A program made the position numbers and the translations under genes. 64,000 nucleotides of DNA from Clostridium_AD frigoriphilum. Its GTDB lineage: Bacteria > Bacillota > Clostridia > Clostridiales > Clostridiaceae. The stretch's first letter is position 1. The number at the start of each line of letters is the position of its first letter. Shown here piece after piece: positions 17,517-25,972 of this stretch. Location of the stretch: the NCBI RefSeq assembly GCF_036541405.1, contig NZ_JAZHFS010000002.1, positions 124,001 to 188,000 of the forward strand, in the 5' to 3' direction. The notes under the pieces were generated by a model that searched no databases, was not told where the DNA came from, and saw nothing but the letters and a program-made list of their open reading frames with translations.

Positions 17517-18866
17517 TTATATAACGTTATTAAGTTTTATCATAGGATCATTGCCTTTTGCATCTTTTGTTTTACATCTTGAAAATTCAACATTAATACT
17601 ATTTTCTACGTAAAAAGCTGGTCCTTCATTATTACTTATAGTAACATTGTTAAAGAAAATGTCTTTAACGTTTGAGCAGAAGAAACCTCTTTGCTTCATT
17701 GGATCAAGATTTGCCATCATATCTGGCATGCCAGGCTCTGCGTCTTCTGCCATAGATATTGAAATATTATTAAAGGATACATCTTCGACATACATTTCAG
17801 GAAGGCCATAGAAAAATCCAGCGGCAGCCCTTACTTCTCTAGCAGTTATATTAGAAAAGTGAATTCTTCTAAAGGCTGGAGTTTCTACTGTTATTGGGTA
17901 AGGAGCTTTATCCCAAACATATTTATCTTTTCCATTAGGTCCACAGTAGTAGTAGAGGTTTGCTATAAAAGGGCATAACACATCCTTCATTACTATGTTA
18001 TTAATTCGTATATCTTCAATAACACCACCACGACCACGACGAGATTTCATTCTAATACCTCTGTCAGTTCCTTCAAATACACAATTGCTTATGGTTACGT
18101 TTCTCACATCACCACTCATCTCACTGCCAATTACTACCCCACCGTGACCATGTACCATGGTACAATTTGTGATAGTAATATTTTCACATGGAACTCTAAG
18201 GGGAGTAGCTTCTGTTCCAGATTTTATAGTTATGCAATCATCACCAACATCAATGTGGCAATTTGAGATGTGCACATTTTTGCAAGATTCAGGGTTTATT
18301 CCATCAGTGTTAGGTGAGTCATTCGGATTTTTAATTGTAATCTTATCTATGGTTACATTATCACAGCAAATAGGATTTATTGTCCAGCTTGGTGAGTTTA
18401 TTAAAGTAACTCCTTCGATAAGCACGTTATTACAATTATGAAAACTTATCAATTTAGGCCTTGGATATAAGTTTATTTTATTTTTAAATATTTTCCACCA
18501 AAAGGCACCTTGTCCATCTAGTTTTCCACGGCCAGTAATAGCAATGTTTTCTTCGTTTTGCGCGTATACGCAAGAGGAGTGTACAGATTGAGCGGCTCCT
18601 TCCCACCTTGAATCTACAATAGGATACTCCGTTACATCATTTGTGAATATTAAAATAGCGCCTGAATCTAAATTTAAATTAATATTGCTTTTAAGCATGA
18701 TAGAACCTGTAAGAAAAGTGCCAGCAGGTACGTACACCGTACCCCCGCCAGCCTTGCTACATGATGCTATAGCTAGAGCGAAAGCATGGCTGCAAGAGGT
18801 AATACCGTCTGGAATTGCTCCAAATTCTGTAACATTGAATATTGTTGAATATGGTGAAGTATTCAT
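17517..18866 (-). CDS. GH28 polygalacturonase-family hydrolase, cytoplasmic
   Basis: This right-handed beta-helix hydrolase of family 28 (449 aa) is likely an exo-polygalacturonase or related galacturonidase acting on imported oligomers. Family motifs are all present: NTDG with Asp188, the DD pair at 209-210, GHGG with His241, and RxK in GIRMKSR (Arg272, Lys274). The ATG at 18866 follows AAAGGAGG with correct spacing; the longer open frame starting further upstream has no ribosome site and overlaps the permease. There is no signal peptide. It lies between the importer genes and GH105. Confidence 0.94.
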   Translation of the reverse strand: MNTSPYSTIFNVTEFGAIPDGITSCSHAFALAIASCSKAGGGTVYVPAGTFLTGSIMLKSNINLNLDSGAILIFTNDVTEYPIVDSRWEGAAQSVHSSCVYAQNEENIAITGRGKLDGQGAFWWKIFKNKINLYPRPKLISFHNCNNVLIEGVTLINSPSWTINPICCDNVTIDKITIKNPNDSPNTDGINPESCKNVHISNCHIDVGDDCITIKSGTEATPLRVPCENITITNCTMVHGHGGVVIGSEMSGDVRNVTISNCVFEGTDRGIRMKSRRGRGGVIEDIRINNIVMKDVLCPFIANLYYYCGPNGKDKYVWDKAPYPITVETPAFRRIHFSNITAREVRAAAGFFYGLPEMYVEDVSFNNISISMAEDAEPGMPDMMANLDPMKQRGFFCSNVKDIFFNNVTISNNEGPAFYVENSINVEFSRCKTKDAKGNDPMIKLNNVI

Positions 18867-18894
18867 AAAAACCTCCTTTACTTTAGGGCGGGAA

Positions 18895-19764
18895 TTATCC
18901 TTTAACTGCGCCAAGGGTTATACCTTGTACAAAGTATTTTTGACAGAAAGGATATATAACAGCAAATGGTAATATTGTAACAATTATAGCTGCATTTTGA
19001 AGAGTTTTACTATATATACCATTTGATGCAGTTGATTGAGTGGTTGTACTCTCTATTATCATTTCCCTTATTTTAATCTGAAAGTTAAGTTTATTCGGAT
19101 CTGAAATGTACAACATAAAGTTAAAATATTCATTCCAAAAGGAAACAGCGAAAAATAATCCTATTGCAGCGAGTGCTGGCTTTGATAAAGGCAACACTAT
19201 TTTTACGAATATACCCATAGGACTACAACCATCTATTTCAGCTGATTCCATTAAAGCCTTAGGAATTCCCTCAAAGAAACTCTTCATAAGTATCAAATTA
19301 TAAACATTTAAACTTAATGGAAGAATAATTGACCATAAACTATTCATTAATCCAAGGTTCTTCATATTTAAATATGTAGGTACTAGTCCACCATTAAATA
19401 ACATTGTAAAAAATAGTAGTGATGCAAATAGTTTTCTTCCAGGCATATCATCCTGAATTAGTATATATGCTCCTAGTGTTGTTAGGAATAAACCAATAAG
19501 TGTACCCAATATAGTTATATAAACAGAAATAAGAAAAGGAGTATACAAGGTTGTTTGTGTAACAACAGCTTTATAAGCTGCAAGTGTTGGATGTAATGGA
19601 ATAAGTCTCAAACCATATGAACCGGTGGTATCTAAAGAATCTGATACTACTTTCAAAATAGGAACAAGTATTACAACTACAGTCGCAAGTAGAAAGAATG
19701 CGTTGAATATTTTGAAAAAAGCTCTTCCACGGTATCCTTTTTTGAAGCTAAATTTATCATTCAT
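18895..19764 (-). CDS. Oligosaccharide ABC transporter permease (LplC/YtcP type)
   Basis: This CUT1 inner-membrane permease of 289 aa has six predicted membrane segments. Its subfamily is marked by the TMLFNGGLVPTYLNMKNLG segment and the EAA loop MESAEIDGCSPMGIFVKI. These are features of the LplC/YtcP/YesQ branch that imports uronate-containing oligosaccharides in Bacillus. It lies 19 bases downstream of its partner permease and 28 bases upstream of the GH28 gene. No ATPase is encoded nearby. Confidence 0.93.
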   Translation of the reverse strand: MNDKFSFKKGYRGRAFFKIFNAFFLLATVVVILVPILKVVSDSLDTTGSYGLRLIPLHPTLAAYKAVVTQTTLYTPFLISVYITILGTLIGLFLTTLGAYILIQDDMPGRKLFASLLFFTMLFNGGLVPTYLNMKNLGLMNSLWSIILPLSLNVYNLILMKSFFEGIPKALMESAEIDGCSPMGIFVKIVLPLSKPALAAIGLFFAVSFWNEYFNFMLYISDPNKLNFQIKIREMIIESTTTQSTASNGIYSKTLQNAAIIVTILPFAVIYPFCQKYFVQGITLGAVKG

Positions 19765-19783
19765 TAATAACTATCTCCTTTCG

Positions 19784-20737
19784 TTATAAAATACTTGAAC
19801 CTTTAATTTTTTTACTGAGTTTGTTAGCTGCAAGAACTAACACTAAAGCTATTACAGACTTAAATAATCCTACGGCTGTAGTGTAACCATAGTCTGCTTG
19901 TTGAGACATGACCCTAAATGTATAGGTTTGAATAGTATCTGAAACACTATAAACCAAAGGATTCATAAGATTAAATACTGAATCAAATAAGTTTAATACT
20001 TTTGCAAGATCTAGTATAAATATTACAAGTATTGTATTCATAATTCCTGGAATGGTAACATGGAAACATTGTTTAAGTCTGCTAGCGCCATCTATAGATG
20101 CTGCTTCATATAATTCTGGGCTTATACCAGATAGTGCGGCTAAATAAATTATAGTTCCCCAACCAGTATCCTTCCACCTTGCGATAAAGACGAATATAGG
20201 GGTCCACCATTTTTCTGACACTAAAAAATAAAAAGGTTTATGACCTGTTTGTACAAGTAGTTGATTTATAAATCCATCTTGAGGTGATAAAATTATAGTG
20301 AATATGGAAGCTACAACTACCCAGGAAAGGAAATGTGGAAGATATAACAATGTTTGAACAAAACTTTTAGCAAATTTGTTTTTTACCTCATTTAATAATA
20401 AAGCAAAAACAATTGTTACTATCATGCCGATAAAAAGGTTAAGCAAACTAAGGCTGATAGTGTTTCTAAAGGCACTTAAAAATTGAGGCGTTTTAAATAA
20501 AGTTTTAAAATTGTCTAAACCTATAAATTTTGCAGGGGCAAAAGGACCATATTTTGTGAATGCAAATTTTATACCATACATAGGCATATAGTAGAATATA
20601 AATGTTATTACTACTACTGGAAGAGCCATTAGATAAAAATACTTGTATCTTAACATTTTTTTTAGCACACTGGTATTTGATTTTTTCATAAGACTAGTAT
20701 CTGATGTTTTTTTGGGTTTCCTTATTTTAAGTTGCAA
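19784..20737 (-). CDS. Oligosaccharide ABC transporter permease (LplB/YteP type)
   Basis: This is the first permease of the LplABC-type importer (317 aa), with six predicted membrane segments. The long charged N-terminus and the segment YYMPMYGIKFAFTKYGPF are typical of the LplB/YteP branch. The EAA loop reads LYEAASIDGASRLKQCFHVT. It pairs with the downstream permease, and a strong intercistronic hairpin separates it from the binding-protein gene. An AGGAGG-type ribosome site lies just before the start. Confidence 0.93.
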   Translation of the reverse strand: MQLKIRKPKKTSDTSLMKKSNTSVLKKMLRYKYFYLMALPVVVITFIFYYMPMYGIKFAFTKYGPFAPAKFIGLDNFKTLFKTPQFLSAFRNTISLSLLNLFIGMIVTIVFALLLNEVKNKFAKSFVQTLLYLPHFLSWVVVASIFTIILSPQDGFINQLLVQTGHKPFYFLVSEKWWTPIFVFIARWKDTGWGTIIYLAALSGISPELYEAASIDGASRLKQCFHVTIPGIMNTILVIFILDLAKVLNLFDSVFNLMNPLVYSVSDTIQTYTFRVMSQQADYGYTTAVGLFKSVIALVLVLAANKLSKKIKGSSIL

Positions 20738-20792
20738 TTAATTTGTCCTCCTTTATGTTTTATTGGAATTTAGAGCTTGTATACCTTATAAA

Positions 20793-20831
20793 ATATAATT
20801 GGAAGTATTTAACTTTTACTTCCAATTATAT
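20793..20831. terminator. Intercistronic hairpin between binding-protein and permease genes
   Basis: ATATAATTGGAAGTA and TACTTCCAATTATAT form a perfect 15-bp stem around a nine-base loop, just after the binding-protein stop. It parallels the hairpin at 4345-4385 in the other importer operon and likely sets the binding-protein to permease ratio. Confidence 0.65.
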
Positions 20832-20840
20832 AATAATTTA

Positions 20841-22310
20841 TTATTTGTTAAGATCAGCTAAAACGCTATCAACTAATGCTTTTGAATCTTTATTATATTT
20901 AGCTAATCCAGCATCAACTGTCAATGTCCCAACCATTACCTTAGAAATGATTTCATTTTTAAGTGTTAATAGGTCTGGAACTGCTTTAGTAAGAACATCT
21001 GATGCAGGTAATAATGGTTCTAGAGCCGAGTCTTTAGTAAATGTTGCAAGTGAACTAGCTACTCTTTTGTCAAGAACAATTGGGTTTTTAAATTTTGTTA
21101 AAGAGAATTCTGGTGCTTCATATATTTTTGGGAAATCTATTTTAGGGTCAAGTTTGCTAGGTAATTTTTTAGAAACTCCATTTGTTACTTTGTAGTTTAA
21201 ATCCTTAATTCCATTTGTAAACAACGTCTCACCTTCGCCACCATCATGCATAAACTCAATAAGATATTTGAATATTCCAGTAGGATTTTTTGCTTTACTA
21301 GTTATTCCAAGGCCTACAGGAGCTCTTTCTATATACTTAGTTTCTTTAATTGCAGGTATTGCAATCATTGTTCCGGTTTTTACAGCTTTTTGTAGGTTTT
21401 GTTCCATAACTCTGTTCCAATCTCCTGCCCAATAAGTGAATGCTCCAATTTTGCCAGCATAAAATTTATCACGAACACTTGAAGTTTTATTTGTAACTAT
21501 TTCTTTGTCAATTAATCCATCAGCATAGGCTGTAGTCATCCTTTGAAGAGCAGCTTTCATATTAGGTTGTGACATACCATCTACCCATTTACCGTTAACT
21601 TTAGTAAAGTTAGGTATTGCATCTTGATAGAATTCTCTCAAATATATAGAATAAGGAACTTCTGTATTTATTACTCCAGCAGCACTGTATGGAATAATAG
21701 TTTTCTTACCGTTGGCATCTGGCATATCTTTAAATGCTTTTAAAACGGCAATGAATTCATCATAAGTAGTTGGAACTTTTAAGTTAAGTTTATCTAGCCA
21801 ATCTTTTCTTAAATAAGTAATGCAACCACCACCAGTTTGAATTGGGTAGGCAAACGATTTATCGTTTACTTTAATGGAATTCGCATATTTTGGATCAATA
21901 GTCTGTAGAGTTTTAGATTTTGAAATTGCATCTGTCATATCCCAAAGTGCTCCATTGCTTCCAAAAGTAGATAAGTAAGTGCTGGCTATTTCTACTACAT
22001 CAGGTACATCACCTGATGCGAATTGAAGGCTGAGTTTATCATAATATTGATTATGAACAGGTTGTGTAATTTTAAGATCAATTCCTGTTTGCTTTTTGAA
22101 TCCTGCAACAAAATCAGCCATTCCATCTTCGGGTTTTAGGAAAGTATCGGTAGTCATTTTAATTGTTGTTGGTTTTACTACTGTTGTTTCTGTTGCTTTC
22201 GTTGCAGTAGTAGCTGCTGTGTCTGATTTAGAGCCACATCCTACTAAACCACCACCTATCATAGTGAGTGATAAAGCTAAACTTAAGTTTCTAAAAATTG
22301 ATTTTTTCAT
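20841..22310 (-). CDS. LplA/YtcQ-type solute-binding lipoprotein
   Basis: This extracellular binding lipoprotein (489 aa) serves the LplABC-type importer. The signal peptide ends in the lipobox GGGLVGC, followed by a Ser/Thr/Ala linker. The large size, over 450 residues, is typical of the LplA/YtcQ subfamily rather than MalE. The chosen ATG at 22310 follows AAAGGGGGG; the longer open frame to 22367 would run into the promoter and operator region. It is first in an operon with two permeases, GH28 and GH105, which points to oligogalacturonides or rhamnogalacturonan fragments as ligands. Confidence 0.93.
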   Translation of the reverse strand: MKKSIFRNLSLALSLTMIGGGLVGCGSKSDTAATTATKATETTVVKPTTIKMTTDTFLKPEDGMADFVAGFKKQTGIDLKITQPVHNQYYDKLSLQFASGDVPDVVEIASTYLSTFGSNGALWDMTDAISKSKTLQTIDPKYANSIKVNDKSFAYPIQTGGGCITYLRKDWLDKLNLKVPTTYDEFIAVLKAFKDMPDANGKKTIIPYSAAGVINTEVPYSIYLREFYQDAIPNFTKVNGKWVDGMSQPNMKAALQRMTTAYADGLIDKEIVTNKTSSVRDKFYAGKIGAFTYWAGDWNRVMEQNLQKAVKTGTMIAIPAIKETKYIERAPVGLGITSKAKNPTGIFKYLIEFMHDGGEGETLFTNGIKDLNYKVTNGVSKKLPSKLDPKIDFPKIYEAPEFSLTKFKNPIVLDKRVASSLATFTKDSALEPLLPASDVLTKAVPDLLTLKNEIISKVMVGTLTVDAGLAKYNKDSKALVDSVLADLNK

Positions 22311-22352
22311 TAATAATGTTCCCCCCTTTAAATCTATAAAAAGAAATTCAGT

Positions 22353-22366
22353 TGTTAACGTTTCCA
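22353..22366 (-). promoter_or_regulatory. cre-like (CcpA or LacI-family) operator
   Basis: Read on the minus strand it is TGGAAACGTTAACA, matching the cre consensus TGWAANCGNTNWCA at all but the third base. It lies about 12 bases downstream of the -10 box of the importer promoter, so a bound repressor would block transcription. This suggests carbon catabolite repression of the LplABC-GH28-GH105 operon. Confidence 0.65.
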
Positions 22367-22377
22367 ACTTTAATTGA

Positions 22378-22406
22378 ATTATATTATTTAGTGAATTTTT
22401 TGTAAA
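22378..22406 (-). promoter_or_regulatory. Sigma-A-type promoter of the LplABC-GH28-GH105 operon
   Basis: On the minus strand TTTACA (22406-22401) and TATAAT (22383-22378) are separated by exactly 17 bases. The binding-protein ATG lies 68 bases downstream, past the cre-like operator. Confidence 0.75.
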
Positions 22407-22597
22407 GGAGCAGTTCGCAATATACCATACAATTCAATAGAAATTAATGGATTTTATACTAAAATTATTAATGATACATTCGTTTACATATGATACAATA
22501 TTAATGAATTATGAAATTAACCCTAGGAGTATCAATAACTTTTTATTATAGTTATTGGTTGAAAAGAGTATATTTAATTAAAACAAGATTTGACAAT

Positions 22598-22636
22598 ATA
22601 GCCTTATAATATAGTAATTATGAATTATAAGGCTAT
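22598..22636. promoter_or_regulatory. Perfect 13-bp inverted repeat upstream of the acetylesterase gene
   Basis: ATAGCCTTATAAT and ATTATAAGGCTAT are exact reverse complements separated by 13 bases. A TTGACA lies at 22590-22595 just before it, although no -10 box has ideal spacing. It may be an operator for the divergent acetylesterase-AraC regulator genes or an mRNA leader hairpin. Confidence 0.5.
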
Positions 22637-22673
22637 AATATAACTTAGATGTATTATATTTGAAAAGGGGTAG

Positions 22674-23369
22674 ATGTGTAAAATGAGTAAAAAGATAAAG
22701 GTATTTATTGTAGGAGATTCAACAGCAGCAGCAAAAATTACTGAAAAGCGTCCAGAAACGGGTTGGGGTGAAATGATATCTATGTTTTTTAATGAGGACG
22801 TAGAATTTAAAAATCATGCAGTTAATGGTAGAAGTTCAAAAAGTTTTATAGAGGAAGGGCGTTTGAAAGAAATATCTGATAATATTTGCAATGGGGATTT
22901 CATGTTTATTCAATTTGGTCATAACGATGAAAAAGATGATAACAAAAGACATACAGATCCCTTTACTACATATAAATCTTATATTTCAAAATATATAGAA
23001 GTAGCAAAAAATTTAGGAGCAAATCCGGTACTTTTAACTTCAATACAAAGAAGAGTATTTAATAAGAATGGAACTATGCCAGATACTCATGGTGATTATT
23101 CCATAGCAATGAGAGAAGTTGCAAGACAATTTAATCTTCCACTTATAGATATGCAAGAAAAGAGTAAAAACTATTTTGAAATTATCGGTGAAGAAAAAGC
23201 TAAGGAAATATTCTTATGGGTTGATGCTTCAGAGTCATTAAATTATCCAGAAGGAAAAAAGGATAATACTCATTTTTGTGAAAAGGGAGCGAAAAAGATG
23301 GCGGAGCTAGTTGTTGAAGGAATAGTAGAAAATAATATTGAGCCACTTTCGAGGTTTGTAAAGGGGTAA
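22674..23369 (+). CDS. Rhamnogalacturonan acetylesterase-like SGNH/GDSL hydrolase (CE12)
   Basis: This SGNH hydrolase of 231 aa or less resembles RhgT/YesT, which removes acetyl groups from rhamnogalacturonan. The four blocks are visible: nucleophile Ser in VGDSTAA, Gly in NGRSSKSF, Asn in FGHNDEKDD, and the catalytic Asp/His in NTHF near the C-terminus. GWGEMI follows block I as in CE12 enzymes. There is no signal peptide. Two in-frame ATGs (22674 and 22683) follow the GGGG ribosome site with 3 and 12 bases spacing, so the exact start is uncertain. It is co-directional with the regulator seven bases downstream. Confidence 0.9.
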   Translation: MCKMSKKIKVFIVGDSTAAAKITEKRPETGWGEMISMFFNEDVEFKNHAVNGRSSKSFIEEGRLKEISDNICNGDFMFIQFGHNDEKDDNKRHTDPFTTYKSYISKYIEVAKNLGANPVLLTSIQRRVFNKNGTMPDTHGDYSIAMREVARQFNLPLIDMQEKSKNYFEIIGEEKAKEIFLWVDASESLNYPEGKKDNTHFCEKGAKKMAELVVEGIVENNIEPLSRFVKG

Positions 23370-23393
23370 TATATATTGTGGGGGGGGGTATTT

Positions 23394-25718
23394 TTGTTTA
23401 AAATATATAAAAACTTTGATAATAAACTGTTTCTAAAATTCATTGTGCCATATATTTTTATATTAGCAGTTCCATTGGTCATGGGTTTTGGTGTTTATAG
23501 AATAGCCGCAAATATTGTTAAGGAAGATATCAAAGAATCAAATATATCTATGCTTAACCAATCAAAAAACATAGTTGAAAAACAACTACAGCAAATAGAT
23601 CATTTATCTGTTCAACTAGCGACTAATGATAAATTGGTTAGCCTATTTGACCTTAAGGAACCACTTTTAGATAGTGATTACTTGAAAATTAAAGAAGTAA
23701 TTGAAGAACTCAACAAGTATACTAGCAATATGGATTACTTATCTGGTTATTATATTTATTTAAAGAATAGTAATTATATTATAACCCAGGATACTTTGTA
23801 TAAGGCAGATATTTATTATAATATGGTTTTAAAATTCAAAGATTCAGAGTATAAAACATGGGTTAATATGTTAATGAGTAATCATTTCGCTCCAGAGTAT
23901 GTTTCACTAAAATCATATGACGTAAAGGGTTTAGGTTCTAATAATACAAATTTCATTCAATCAGTTCCTTTTGGATATAATGAAAAACCAATGGGTGCAA
24001 TAACAATATCTTTTGAAAATGAAAAAATAAAAGAACTAATTTCATATATTGATATATCAAAAGGAGGATTTGTTTACGTTGAAAATAAGAAGGGAGAACT
24101 AATAACTAGTTTACCTGAAAATATGAACTTGCGTAATCAAATTAACTCAAAAGAGTTAACAAAAAAGGAAGGATTTTTCTCCAAAAATATTGATGGCAAG
24201 AAAATGATGGTTACATATATAACATCTAAAGAAAGAGGTTGGAAATATGTTATTGTATTGCCATCTGATTTGGTATTTGCGAATTTAAATGATTTTACGT
24301 TTATTACAGTTAAATTGTTTTTAATAACTCTTTTAATAGGAATTTTGGTTGCAAGTATTCTTGCTTATCGTAACAGTAAACCGGTTTTTGATATTGTTAA
24401 GCAGTTAAAACAATTTAATGGAGATGATTCGGTTGTTAATAAGAATACATTCTCTTCAATAAATGGGAGTGTTTCTAATTTGATTTTAACAAACAATGAA
24501 CTTCAAAAGGATATAGATAATCAGAAGTCTTTAATTCATTCAGCTTTTCTTGAGAGGCTTATACGTGGGCAAATATATAATGAGGCAGAATTCTTAGCAA
24601 TTTCTGCGTATGTAGGAATTGATATTTCAAAGGGTAAAAGTGTTGTAATATTACTTAAGGTATTTAATAATGAGTCAACTGTAATAAATTTAAACAATGA
24701 AATTATAAAGGAATTAAATATTTCTAAAGCAATTATTAGAGGAGTATTAACAAAACATTTTACAGGAAATGTATTCTTTCATGATATAGACCAACAAACA
24801 ATTGCTATTATATTGAATTCTGATATAAAAGATACAGAGGCTTTTTATAAGAAAATAGAAGATAATGTAGTAAATGTTAAAAAGGAACTTTTAGATAATA
24901 TTAATTTAAAAGTTGATGCTTCTGGAGGAGAACCTTATTCAAATCCTTTGGAGCTTTGGCATTCATTTGAACAAGCTGTACATGCTTTAGATAATTCAGA
25001 TGATAAATATTCAATAGTTTGGTCTCACAATCTTGAGATAGAAACTGAAAATTACTATTATCCACTAGATGTTGAGCAAAAGTTATCAAATCATACAAAA
25101 ATAGGAGATAAAGGTCAGGTTAATAAACTTTTAGATTTCATTTATCATGAAAACTTTGAGACTAGAAATTTAAATTCTTGTAAAAGTTATGATGTTATAA
25201 AGGAATTAAAAAGTACTATTAGAAAAATGTTGCCTGATTTTAAAGATAATGAAGATAGTAAAAATAATGAAGAGATAAAGGATATTAATAATATTTTAAG
25301 AGAAGTAAATTCAAAAAATTCTTATGATGTCAATTTTAAGTTGGTGGCGAATGCTTATTACAGTTTATGCGATTTAATACTAGTACAGAAAGGTAATTCT
25401 AATTTAAATCTAATGAATAAAATTAAAAGGTATATTGAATCAAATTATATGGATAAAAATTTATGTCTTTATAAAGTATCTTCAGAATTTAATTTAAGCG
25501 AGGGTTATTTTTCACATCTTTTCAAAGAACAAACAGATATCAATTTTACAGATTATCTAGAAAAAACTAGACTTAACAATGCAAATATTCTTTTGGAAAA
25601 TCGCGAATTAACAATTACAGGAATTTCTGAGATGGTTGGGTACAATAGTGCACAGTCATTTAGGAGGGCTTTTAAAAGGTTGTTTGGAGTGAGTCCTACT
25701 GATGTCAGAAAAAATTAG
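23394..25718 (+). CDS. Membrane-anchored AraC-family regulator (YesS/YtdP type)
   Basis: This large regulator (about 775 aa) has an N-terminal membrane segment (IVPYIFILAVPLVMGFGVY), an extracellular Cache-like sensor region, a second membrane segment near residue 300 (LFLITLLIGILVASILAY), a cytoplasmic middle region and a C-terminal AraC double helix-turn-helix (about the last 100 residues, ending FRRAFKRLFGVSPTDVRK). This architecture matches B. subtilis YesS and YtdP, which sit in rhamnogalacturonan clusters. A run of nine G at 23380-23388 serves as ribosome site for a TTG at 23394; an in-frame TTG at 23376 precedes the run. It probably controls both divergent pectin operons. Confidence 0.9.
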   Translation: MFKIYKNFDNKLFLKFIVPYIFILAVPLVMGFGVYRIAANIVKEDIKESNISMLNQSKNIVEKQLQQIDHLSVQLATNDKLVSLFDLKEPLLDSDYLKIKEVIEELNKYTSNMDYLSGYYIYLKNSNYIITQDTLYKADIYYNMVLKFKDSEYKTWVNMLMSNHFAPEYVSLKSYDVKGLGSNNTNFIQSVPFGYNEKPMGAITISFENEKIKELISYIDISKGGFVYVENKKGELITSLPENMNLRNQINSKELTKKEGFFSKNIDGKKMMVTYITSKERGWKYVIVLPSDLVFANLNDFTFITVKLFLITLLIGILVASILAYRNSKPVFDIVKQLKQFNGDDSVVNKNTFSSINGSVSNLILTNNELQKDIDNQKSLIHSAFLERLIRGQIYNEAEFLAISAYVGIDISKGKSVVILLKVFNNESTVINLNNEIIKELNISKAIIRGVLTKHFTGNVFFHDIDQQTIAIILNSDIKDTEAFYKKIEDNVVNVKKELLDNINLKVDASGGEPYSNPLELWHSFEQAVHALDNSDDKYSIVWSHNLEIETENYYYPLDVEQKLSNHTKIGDKGQVNKLLDFIYHENFETRNLNSCKSYDVIKELKSTIRKMLPDFKDNEDSKNNEEIKDINNILREVNSKNSYDVNFKLVANAYYSLCDLILVQKGNSNLNLMNKIKRYIESNYMDKNLCLYKVSSEFNLSEGYFSHLFKEQTDINFTDYLEKTRLNNANILLENRELTITGISEMVGYNSAQSFRRAFKRLFGVSPTDVRKN

Positions 25719-25743
25719 GTAGATCATTAGAATGAAGAGCATA

Positions 25744-25793
25744 AAACAGGGGAGGATTACCAAAATAAATTGAGGTAAGTCTTCCTCTTGTTT
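25744..25793 (+). terminator. Terminator after the AraC regulator
   Basis: A left arm beginning AAACAGGGGAGGATTACC pairs, with two small bulges, with a right arm GGTAAGTCTTCCTCTTGTTT. It ends the pectin locus. Confidence 0.65.
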
Positions 25794-25972
25794 ATATAAA
25801 ATTCTAATATAATGATTAATTTTGGAATTTAATATAATTAATGTTATAATTGAAATTGTTTACAAAATGCTCATAAAATAAAATTCATTTTGACATAAAT
25901 AAGTTATATTATGAGAATAATAGAATAATTTATAAAAAAACATGTGAAAAAATGATTATAGGGGTGAAAAAA

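Larger units (their letters stand above)
22311..22673. other. Regulatory region between divergent pectin operons
   Basis: This 363-base region contains, from left to right, a cre-like operator, a leftward promoter and a 13-bp perfect inverted repeat near a rightward TTGACA. The rest is AT-rich and no further gene was seen. Confidence 0.7.
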
